Positions 1 to 5,623 of a DNA stretch of 8,691 nt are shown here, in pieces (positions within the stretch are counted from its first letter, which is position 1; every line of letters begins with the position of its first letter). The notes beneath the pieces are model-generated. The model worked only from the letters and a program-made list of their open reading frames with translations, was not told the origin of the DNA and did no database searches. The translations under genes and the position numbers were made by a program. The DNA comes from Paracoccaceae bacterium (GTDB lineage: Bacteria; Pseudomonadota; Alphaproteobacteria; Rhodobacterales; Rhodobacteraceae). The stretch is from contig SKMM01000371.1 in the NCBI GenBank assembly GCA_007121055.1, positions 1 through 8,691 of the forward strand. Direction: 5' to 3'.

Positions 1-911
1 CCGAAGGCCGACAGCCCCGCGGCGGCCATCAGCGCGCGGCCCCAGCGGCTGTGCATCTGCGCAAAGGCCGCGAGGAGCAGCGCGCCCACCGCGCCCAGCC
101 CCGCGGCCTCGGTCGCCGTGGCAACGCCCGCCAGGATCGAGCCCAGCACGGCGAGGATCAGCAGCATCGGCGGCAGGAAGGTGAAGACGATCTCCGGCCA
201 CGGCACGGGGGCCGCGCGGGGCGGGCGAGGGCTGCCGCGCGCCGGCCGCAGGGTCAGCGCAACATAGACCCCATAGAGGCCCACCAGCACCAGCCCGGGG
301 ATCAGCGCGCCCGCGAACAGATCGCCCACCGACACCGGCTGGGGGGCGAAGTTGCCCGCCCGCTGCTGTGCCTCGAGGTAGGTGGTGCCGATCTGATCTC
401 CCAGCAGCACCAGCAGGATCGAGGGCGGGATGATCTGCCCCAGCGTGCCGGAGGTGCAGATCAGCCCGCTCGCCTGTCGCTGCGGGATGCCCGCCGCCAG
501 CATCGGGCCCAGCGCCACCAGCACCAGCATCACCACGGTCGCTCCGATGATCCCCGTGGCCGCGGCGATCATGGTGGAAAACGCCAGCACCGCCAGCGCC
601 ATGCCGCGCGGACTGCCACCCAGCAGCCGCGCGAGCACGCCCAGCATCCGCTCTGCCAATTGCGCGCGCTCCAGCAGCACGCCCATGAGCACGAAGAGCG
701 GCACCGCCATCAGCAGCGTGTTGGTCATCACCCCCCAGACCCGGGCGGGGAAGAAGGTCAGGAACCGCAGGTCGAAGGCGCCGAAGCCGGAGGCGATGAC
801 GGCGGTGACCAGCGGCACGCCGGCAATAGCCAGCATGGCCGGAATGCCGCTGAGGATGCCCGCAAAGAGGCCCCCGAGCATGAGGAGGAGGAAGAGCTCC
901 TGCGGGGTCAT
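1..911 (-). CDS. dctM: TRAP transporter large permease, DctM subunit (partial; C-terminus beyond left edge)
   Basis: Large membrane subunit of a tripartite ATP-independent periplasmic (TRAP) transporter, the ion-coupled channel part that accepts solute from a periplasmic DctP protein. The 303 residues visible begin MTPQELFLLL and are strongly hydrophobic with many membrane segments. Family hallmarks are present: a PLFVLMG segment near residue 71, ATGIIGATVV near 118, the conserved SGTLGQIIPPSI at about 154-165, GDLFAGALIPG at 196-206 and ATATEAAGLGAVGAL at 264-278. The IPPS and TEA motifs are diagnostic. The stretch between the IPPS motif and GDLFAG is long, as in the larger DctM subclass (mannitol/chloroaromatic/2-oxoacid type, full length usually above 420 residues). 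The start ATG overlaps the DctQ stop as ATGA, implying translational coupling. The substrate cannot be read from this subunit. Family assignment is very secure; the reading frame is open to base 1. Confidence 0.95.
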   Translation of the reverse strand, partial: MTPQELFLLLMLGGLFAGILSGIPAMLAIAGVPLVTAVIASGFGAFDLRFLTFFPARVWGVMTNTLLMAVPLFVLMGVLLERAQLAERMLGVLARLLGGSPRGMALAVLAFSTMIAAATGIIGATVVMLVLVALGPMLAAGIPQRQASGLICTSGTLGQIIPPSILLVLLGDQIGTTYLEAQQRAGNFAPQPVSVGDLFAGALIPGLVLVGLYGVYVALTLRPARGSPRPPRAAPVPWPEIVFTFLPPMLLILAVLGSILAGVATATEAAGLGAVGALLLAAFAQMHSRWGRALMAAAGLSAF

Positions 912-1399
912 GCGGGCGCGGGCGGGCGCAGGACGGCGGCGATGCCCTGCACGATCATCAGCACCGACGCCACCGGCAGCGCGGTGCGAACCACAAACAG
1001 CCCCGGCAGCCCCCCGGTGGACACCGACCCCTCGCGCACCCGCCAGGAAAACCGCAGGTCCGACCAGCCCGCCCACAGGATCAGCCCGAAGACGGGGATG
1101 AGGAAGAGCACCAGCGCCACGCGGTCGGCCGCGCGCAGGTATCCGGGGGGCAGACGCTCGGACAGGACCTCGACCCGGACATGGCCGCCCTGCGCCATGC
1201 AGACCGGCAGCGAGAAGATCAGGAACACCGCAAAGGCATAGGCGGCGGCGTCCTGCAGCCGCACGGAGCCGGTGCCGAAGCCATAGCGCAGCACCACGAT
1301 GGTCAGCACGAGCCCCACGAGCGCCAGCGCCGCCGTGCCGCACAGGACCCGGGCGCCCCGGTCCAGCAGATGGGCCAGCCTCAGAAACCCTGCGCGCAC
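908..1399 (-). CDS. dctQ: TRAP transporter small permease, DctQ subunit
   Basis: Small four-helix membrane subunit of the TRAP transporter, 163 residues, within the usual 150-200 range. Hydrophobic segments lie at about 17-40, 50-70, 92-110 and 135-157. The features LRYGFGTGSVRLQD (37-50), GGHVRVEV (71-78), a tryptophan-rich ILWAGWSDLRFSW (107-119) and STGGLPG (127-133) match the DctQ type that pairs with mannitol/chloroaromatic or 2-oxoacid (TakQ-like) TRAP systems. The start is a GTG with an AAGGGGGG ribosome-binding site about 5 nt before it; no earlier start in frame is available. The last bases overlap the dctM start (ATGA). It lies 87 bp after the RACo-like gene on the same strand, so the three may be one transcript. 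No DctP gene is present on this side; it would have to lie left of the window or elsewhere. Confidence 0.93.
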   Translation of the reverse strand: MRAGFLRLAHLLDRGARVLCGTAALALVGLVLTIVVLRYGFGTGSVRLQDAAAYAFAVFLIFSLPVCMAQGGHVRVEVLSERLPPGYLRAADRVALVLFLIPVFGLILWAGWSDLRFSWRVREGSVSTGGLPGLFVVRTALPVASVLMIVQGIAAVLRPPAPA

Positions 1400-1456
1400 C
1401 CTTGCCCCCCTTGGCCGTCGCCCACGGCTAGCCGGGCCGCGGGGGATTGTCGAGCG

Positions 1457-1476
1457 CCCGCGCGGTCGCGTGCGGG
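1457..1476 (-). other. Imperfect stem-loop between the RACo-like gene and dctQ
   Basis: In the 87-bp gap between the RACo-like stop and the dctQ GTG, the arms CCCGCACG and CGCGCGGG (minus strand) can pair with one A/C mismatch around a 4-nt loop. No T-run follows, so it is not a convincing intrinsic terminator. It could modestly tune read-through into dctQM, but GC-rich DNA produces such hairpins by chance. Confidence 0.25.
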
Positions 1477-1486
1477 GCGGCTCCGG

Positions 1487-3505
1487 TCAGGCCGGGGTGC
1501 GGCGGCGGCGCCCGCCTTCGGGGCGGTTGAAGGCGGGCTCGGGCAGGGGGACGGAGGCGCGCAGGGTGGCGAAGGGGTCACTGGCGTGGGGCAGGGCGGA
1601 GGCGGCCACGAAATGCTCCTGAAACCGCGGCTCGATGGCGGTCTCGACCTTGTGGATGCGCGTCACCAGCGCCTCGATCTGCGCCCGTGCAGCGCGCGAG
1701 CACAGCGCTATGCGCGCGCCGGTGCCGGCGGCGTTGCCGGCCGAGGTGACGCGGTCTGGCGCCACGTCGGGGATCATGCCCAACACCAGCGCATGCAGGG
1801 GCGAGACATGCGCCCCGAAGGCGCCCGCCAGCACCACGCGGTCCACATGGCTGACCCCGAAGGCGTCCATCAGCAGGCGGGCCCCGGCATAAAGGGCGGA
1901 CTTCGCGAGCTGGATCGCGCGGATGTCGGATTGCGTGACCAGGATGCGCGGCCCGCCCGCGGCGCTGCCGTCGTGCAGCAGGTAGGCATGCGTGCGCCCC
2001 TCCGGCAGGCAGCGGTCGGCGCCGGTCTGCGCGGCCGCGCCGATCAGGCCAGAGGCGTCGACGATCCCGGCCATGCGCATCTCGGCCACCGCCTCGATGA
2101 TGCCCGAGCCGCAGATGCCGGTCACCGGCTGGTCGGCGGGGAAGTCCGGGTCGTCGGACCACAGATCGCAGCCGATGACGCGGAAGCGGGGGGTTTTCGT
2201 CGCCGGATCGATGCGCACCCGCTCGATGGCCCCGGGGGCGGCGCGCTGGCCCGCCGAGATCTGCGCCCCCTCGAAGGCAGGCCCCGTGGGGGAGGAGCAG
2301 GCGAGCACGCGGCGCCGGTCGCCCAGCAGAAGCTCGGCATTGGTGCCGACATCGACGATGAGGACGGGGGTCTCGGCGGTCTCGGGCGCCTCGGACAGCG
2401 CCACGGCGGCGGCGTCGGCGCCGACATGGCCGGCGATGCAGGGCAGGACATAAAGCCGCGCGCCGGGGGCGATGCCGCTCAGCCCGAGGTCCCGCGCCGG
2501 CGCCTCCACCGCGCCGGAGGTCGCCAGCGCGAAGGGCGCCTGGCCCAGCTCCACCGGGTCGATCCCCAGGAACAGGTGGTGCATCACCGGGTTGCACACC
2601 ACCACCGCCTCGACGATCGAGCCCGGTTTGATCCCCGCCTCCCGCGCCAGATCGGCGGCGAGGTCGCGCAGACCCGCCCGCACCGCCGCGGTCATCTCGG
2701 CCGCGCCGCCGGGGTTCATCATGGCGTAGGAGACCCGGCTCATCAGGTCCTCGCCGAAGCGGATCTGGGGGTTCATCAGCCCCGCCGCCGCTCGCACGCT
2801 GCCGTCGCTCAGGTCGGTCAGATGGGCCGCGATGGTGGTGGAGCCGAGGTCGATGGCGAGGCCGAAGGCGCCTTCGGCGTGGAACCCCGGCCAGACCGCC
2901 ACCAGCCGCGGGGTGGGGTCGCGGTGGCCCCGGTGCACCGCCAGCGTGATCCGCCAGTCGCCGCGCCGCAGGGCCGGCTGCAGGTCACGCAGAACCTCAA
3001 GGTCGGGTTGCAGGCCCCTGATCTGCCATTGCTCCTCCAGCGCGCGCGCCACCCGCTCGAAATCGCCCGAGGGCTCGTGCATGTCGGGTTCCGCCACCTC
3101 GACGAGGTAGAGCCGTGTGGCCGGGTCCATCGCCATGGGGCGGGCGGAGGCCGCCTTGCGCACCACCTGCCGGTGCAGCTGGCTTTCGGGCGGGACGTCG
3201 ACGACCACATCGCCCTGCACGCAGGCCTGGCAGCCCAGCCGCCGCCCGGGCGCGAGGCCACGCTTGTCGGCATAGCGCGCCTCGACCGCCGTCCCGGGCG
3301 ACAGGGCGTCGGCGGCGACGCTGACCCCGTGCTTGGCGAACTGCCCCGCCTGCGGCGCCACCTGGCAACGCCCGCAGATCCCGCGGCCCCCGCAGACCGA
3401 GTCGAGATCCACCCCCAGTTGCCGCGCCGCGGTCAGCAGCGGCGTGCCCAAGGCGAAGCGCCCCCGCTTGCCCGAGGGCGTGAAGATCACCAGCGCGTCC
3501 GACAT
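1487..3505 (-). CDS. RACo-like [2Fe-2S]/ASKHA protein (DUF4445), putative reductive activator of a corrinoid protein
   Basis: Members of this family use ATP and a low-potential iron-sulfur electron to re-reduce inactive Co(II) corrinoid proteins of methyltransferase systems, in the cytoplasm. Residues 1 to about 100 form a plant-type [2Fe-2S] ferredoxin domain: Cys38, Cys44 and Cys47 in SVCGGRGICGRC, with the fourth ligand Cys92 in RRLGCQAC (Cys95 is extra). Residues about 105-207 correspond to the RACo linker/middle region. From about 214 there is an ASKHA ATPase fold: phosphate-1 motif AIDLGSTT (217-224), phosphate-2 motif IVDVGTNAE (383-391), CGSGIIE (465-471), the adenosine motif LAGAFGAH (559-566) and SAGNAAGTGA (588-597). 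At 672 residues it is full length. The start is ATG with GGAG 5 nt upstream. It is first in a minus-strand set followed by dctQM. The target corrinoid protein and methyltransferase are not in the window, so the partner is unknown. Family membership is secure; the biochemical role is inferred from the family. Confidence 0.93.
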   Translation of the reverse strand: MSDALVIFTPSGKRGRFALGTPLLTAARQLGVDLDSVCGGRGICGRCQVAPQAGQFAKHGVSVAADALSPGTAVEARYADKRGLAPGRRLGCQACVQGDVVVDVPPESQLHRQVVRKAASARPMAMDPATRLYLVEVAEPDMHEPSGDFERVARALEEQWQIRGLQPDLEVLRDLQPALRRGDWRITLAVHRGHRDPTPRLVAVWPGFHAEGAFGLAIDLGSTTIAAHLTDLSDGSVRAAAGLMNPQIRFGEDLMSRVSYAMMNPGGAAEMTAAVRAGLRDLAADLAREAGIKPGSIVEAVVVCNPVMHHLFLGIDPVELGQAPFALATSGAVEAPARDLGLSGIAPGARLYVLPCIAGHVGADAAAVALSEAPETAETPVLIVDVGTNAELLLGDRRRVLACSSPTGPAFEGAQISAGQRAAPGAIERVRIDPATKTPRFRVIGCDLWSDDPDFPADQPVTGICGSGIIEAVAEMRMAGIVDASGLIGAAAQTGADRCLPEGRTHAYLLHDGSAAGGPRILVTQSDIRAIQLAKSALYAGARLLMDAFGVSHVDRVVLAGAFGAHVSPLHALVLGMIPDVAPDRVTSAGNAAGTGARIALCSRAARAQIEALVTRIHKVETAIEPRFQEHFVAASALPHASDPFATLRASVPLPEPAFNRPEGGRRRRTPA

Positions 3506-3888
3506 CCCCGCTCCGCCCGTGCCATCCTCGGGCCACCCAAACCCAGCACGGCGCCACGCTGCCCGCCGGAAGCGACGCGCCAGCGTCCGGTTGCGGCCAC
3601 TGGACGCCGGCCGAGGGTTGGCAGCGGCGAGGGCTGGTCAGACCCCCATGTGCCCCTCTGCCGCGATCACCTGGGTGCCCCCCCTAGAGGGCAGACCATG
3701 CCGGGCCGATGGGCGCGGAACCTCCCCACCACCGGCCCGGTGCCGTCGTCGGCCACCAAGCCCTGCGGTGCCTGGGTCGGCAGGCCCCACGCTGGCCGCA
3801 GCGCCGCAGGCGGGTGCAGAGGTGTCGGGCTGCGCGGCGGTGTCGGGCGGCCCGTCGCGCCAGAAACCGGGCCGGTTGGCGATGAAAA

Positions 3889-3919
3889 CTTGTGCAGGGG
3901 CGGGTGGGGTGGCCCTTTT
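3889..3919 (+). promoter_or_regulatory. Candidate tctC promoter core (CTTGTGC ... CCCTTTT)
   Basis: CTTGTGC at 3889-3895 and GCCCTTTT at 3912-3919 are separated by 16 nt. The same arrangement, CTTGCAT ... GCCCATTT with 16 nt between, occurs ahead of the gntR gene at 7211-7241. Conservation of both boxes and of the spacing between two otherwise unrelated upstream regions supports promoter function. The -10-like box fits sigma-70 poorly and looks more like the CCCCATnT of RpoH-type promoters. The sigma factor is therefore unresolved, and no start site can be fixed from sequence. Confidence 0.35.
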
Positions 3920-3924
3920 CGCGC

Positions 3925-3969
3925 GATTGGTCCTTTCAATGCGGATTGGTTCGGGCTTTGGTTCGGAAT
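3925..3969 (+). promoter_or_regulatory. Repeated TTGGT(TCGG) half-sites upstream of tctC, candidate GntR operator
   Basis: Three direct half-sites lie here: GATTGGTCC (3925-3933), GGATTGGTTCGG (3943-3954) and TTGGTTCGGAAT (3958-3969). The second and third are identical 12-mers to sequences at 7246-7257 and 7249-7260, just ahead of the gntR gene. GntR/FCD regulators commonly bind TGGT-containing sites near their own and target promoters, so these are good candidates for binding by the regulator at 7268-8002. The arrangement is direct rather than clearly palindromic, which is less typical of GntR dimers. Confidence 0.5.
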
Positions 3970-3992
3970 CGAGATCGCCTTCGGAGTCGCGG

Positions 3993-4037
3993 CGCGCCCG
4001 GATCGGGTGCGTCCTGCAAGGCCCGCGCAAGGCGGGC
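3993..4037 (+). other. Two adjacent short stem-loops in the tctC leader
   Basis: Stem 1 pairs CGCGCCCG (3993-4000) with CGGGTGCG (4004-4011), 8 bp including one G-U, loop GAT. Stem 2 pairs GCCCGC (4021-4026) with GCGGGC (4032-4037), 6 bp perfect, loop GCAAG. They end 12 nt before the tctC ribosome-binding site (GGGAG, 4050-4054). They could protect the 5' end or influence translation, or be chance in GC-rich DNA. No known riboswitch is recognisable. Confidence 0.3.
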
Positions 4038-4061
4038 GCAACCAAGACAGGGAGCTCTCCC

Positions 4062-5048
4062 ATGACCCATACATCCTTTGCCCTTCCGCGCTGGAAGACC
4101 CTTGCGGCGGCGGCCGCCGCCGCCACCGCGCTGGGCGTCGCGCCGGCCGCGGCCGAGTTTCCCGAGCGCGAGATCCAGATGATCATCCCGTTCGGCCCGG
4201 GCGGGGCAACCGACATCATCTTCCGCCTGATCGCCACCGAGGCCGAGCAGCATCTGGGCGGCACCATCGTGCCGGTGAACATGGCCGGTGCCGGGGCCAC
4301 CCGCGGCTCGCGCCATGTGCTGGAGGCCGCGCCCGACGGCTATACGGTGCTGGCGAGCCACGACACCATCGCGCTGTCGCAGCTCGCGGGCATGGTGGAC
4401 TATTCCTATGACGCCTTCGAGCCGGTCGCGCTGCTGACGCAGACCATCAACATGCCCGCGACCCATGCCGACCACCCCGTGCAGTCGGCCGACGAGATCG
4501 CGGCCTATGTCGCCGAGAACCCCGGCCGGGTGCGGTTCGGGATGATCCCGACCTCGACCGACCATTTCTTCTGGGCGCAGTTCTTCGACGCGGCGGGCAT
4601 CGACATGGATGACGTGCGCCTCGTGGGCTACTCCGACACCGGCGAGCAGGTCGCCGCGATGCTGGCGCAGGAGCTTGATTTCGCGATGTTCAACCTGCCG
4701 TCGGGCGGGTCGCATTTCGAGGCCGGCACCTTCCGGCCCCTGGGCGTGGCCCATGTGGAGCGTCTTGACGCCATCCCGGATGTGCCGACGCTGAACGAGA
4801 TGGGAATCGCGCTGGAGCACGCGACCTCGCGCGGGCTGTTCTATCCCGCCGGCACCCCCCAGGAGGCGATCGACGCGCTGGCCGCGGCCTTCGGGGCGGC
4901 GCTGGAGAACGAGGAGTTGCGGGCGCGGATCGAGAACGAGTTCGGCTCGGTCGTGCGGTTCCTGGCGGGCGACGGCTATGTCGCCTTCCTCGAGGAGAAC
5001 AAGGCGGGCCTCGCGGCCGCGGCCGAGAACATCGATTTCGAAGGCTGA
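4062..5048 (+). CDS. tctC: Tripartite tricarboxylate transporter substrate-binding protein (TctC / Bug family)
   Basis: Periplasmic receptor of a TTT system, 328 residues (family about 300-330). Residues 1-31 form a signal peptide: Arg10 and Lys12, then an Ala/Leu-rich core, with likely cleavage after APAAA before EFPEREI. The mature protein starts with the Bug signature, EFPEREIQMIIPFGPGGATD (32-51), whose glycine loop and Asp51 belong to the carboxylate-binding pocket. Other family marks are AGAGATRGS (75-83), APDGYTVLAS (90-99), EPVALL (120-125), IPDVPTLNEMGI (238-249) and PAGTPQEAI (262-270). The ATG is chosen because GGGAG lies 7 nt before it and it gives the complete signal peptide. It is the first gene of tctCBA. 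The ligand is unknown: Bug proteins bind citrate, other carboxylates, amino acids, nicotinate and terephthalate, and sequence alone does not decide. The upstream half-sites shared with the gntR gene suggest GntR control. Confidence 0.95.
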   Translation: MTHTSFALPRWKTLAAAAAAATALGVAPAAAEFPEREIQMIIPFGPGGATDIIFRLIATEAEQHLGGTIVPVNMAGAGATRGSRHVLEAAPDGYTVLASHDTIALSQLAGMVDYSYDAFEPVALLTQTINMPATHADHPVQSADEIAAYVAENPGRVRFGMIPTSTDHFFWAQFFDAAGIDMDDVRLVGYSDTGEQVAAMLAQELDFAMFNLPSGGSHFEAGTFRPLGVAHVERLDAIPDVPTLNEMGIALEHATSRGLFYPAGTPQEAIDALAAAFGAALENEELRARIENEFGSVVRFLAGDGYVAFLEENKAGLAAAAENIDFEG

Positions 5049-5069
5049 GAACAGCCCGTCGAGTGGTGC

Positions 5070-5098
5070 GCGGGGGCCGGCGTCCTGCCGGCCCCCGC
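5070..5098 (+). promoter_or_regulatory. Perfect 11-bp stem-loop between tctC and tctB
   Basis: GCGGGGGCCGG (5070-5080) pairs perfectly with CCGGCCCCCGC (5088-5098) around a 7-nt loop, CGTCCTG. It begins 21 nt after the tctC stop and ends 35 nt before the tctB ATG. There is no T-run after it, so it is better read as a partial terminator or a 3' mRNA-stabilising structure. Such elements after a binding-protein gene commonly make the receptor more abundant than the membrane subunits. Confidence 0.65.
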
Positions 5099-5133
5099 TG
5101 CGTCCCGGCCGGACCCGAGATGGGGGGCGAGAA

Positions 5134-5604
5134 ATGAGCTTCATGACCCGCGACCGGGCGCTGGCGCTGGCGACGCTGGGCCTCGTGGCGATCCTGGCCG
5201 TGGAGGCGCGCGACATCCCCGGGCCGAGCCGCTGGCAGACCTATGGGTCGGACTTCCTGCCCAAGGTGCTGTTGTGGACGCTGGGCGGGCTGGCGGTGAT
5301 CCTGCTCGTGCGCTCCTTCCTCGCGGGGTTCCGCACCCAGCCCGAGGTGGGGCCGGACCTGTGGGCCTTTGTGCGGACCAATCCGCGCATCCTGGGGCTG
5401 CTGACGCTGTTCGGCGTCTATGTGTGGGCGCTGCCGCAGCTGGGCTTCCGGGTGGCGACGGTGGGCTGGCTGATGCTCGCCTTCTGGCTGCTGACGGGGT
5501 TCCGGTCGTGGCGGACGGTGCTGATCTGCGCGGCGGTGGCGGTGATCGCGCCGCTGCTCGTCTATGCGCTGTTCCAGTACGGGCTGCGGCTGCGGCTGCC
5601 CTGA
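5134..5604 (+). CDS. tctB: Tripartite tricarboxylate transporter small membrane subunit (TctB)
   Basis: Small integral membrane protein of the TTT system, 156 residues (typical 140-180). TctB proteins are poorly conserved; the call rests on size, hydrophobicity and position between tctC and tctA. Hydrophobic segments lie at about 9-25, 44-64, 86-102, 104-121 and 127-148. The sequence YGSDFLPKVL (37-46) matches the short conserved Phe-Pro element after the first helix, and a basic, Pro-containing loop (65-85) separates the two halves. The ATG at 5134 is preceded by GGGGGG about 6 nt upstream; a second in-frame ATG three codons on is a less likely start. Translation probably couples to tctA, whose start is 19 nt after this stop. 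The role is to assist TctA in ion-driven uptake; the exact function is not well established for the family. Confidence 0.9.
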   Translation: MSFMTRDRALALATLGLVAILAVEARDIPGPSRWQTYGSDFLPKVLLWTLGGLAVILLVRSFLAGFRTQPEVGPDLWAFVRTNPRILGLLTLFGVYVWALPQLGFRVATVGWLMLAFWLLTGFRSWRTVLICAAVAVIAPLLVYALFQYGLRLRLP

Positions 5605-5623
5605 GGCCGAGCGGGAGGCGCGG

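Larger units (their letters stand above)
3506..4061. other. Divergent intergenic region between the RACo-like gene and tctC
   Basis: This 556-bp stretch separates two divergently transcribed genes and has no convincing gene. Open frames cross it on both strands, but they are compositionally Pro/Arg/Ala-rich and show no family motifs. The left part (3506-3880) must hold the promoter of the minus-strand set, but I could not recognise a clear -35/-10 there; a small palindrome GGTCAGACC sits at 3636-3644. The right part (3889-4061) holds the probable tctC promoter, repeated TTGGTTCGG half-sites and a leader with two short stem-loops, listed separately. Confidence 0.6.

Noticed and set aside
3506..3560. 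GTGGCCC on the minus strand upstream of the RACo-like gene as a third copy of the shared regulatory block
   Set aside because: Only the 7-mer matches; the TTTCG and GATTGGT parts are missing, and such a 7-mer is expected by chance at this base composition.
3333..4061. An in-frame N-terminal extension of tctC reaching back into the RACo-like gene
   Set aside because: The signal peptide and ribosome-binding site place the real start at 4062; the upstream translation resembles no protein and overlaps the opposite gene.
1181..4411. A plus-strand open frame of over 1000 codons crossing the dctQ, RACo-like and tctC genes
   Set aside because: Its translation is Arg/Gly/Ala/His-rich and low in complexity, with no family motifs. 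It lies antisense to well-supported genes and is typical of GC-rich DNA where stops are rare.
5070..5098. Calling the tctC-tctB stem-loop a full rho-independent terminator
   Set aside because: No T-run follows the stem, and tctB and tctA downstream need the same transcript.
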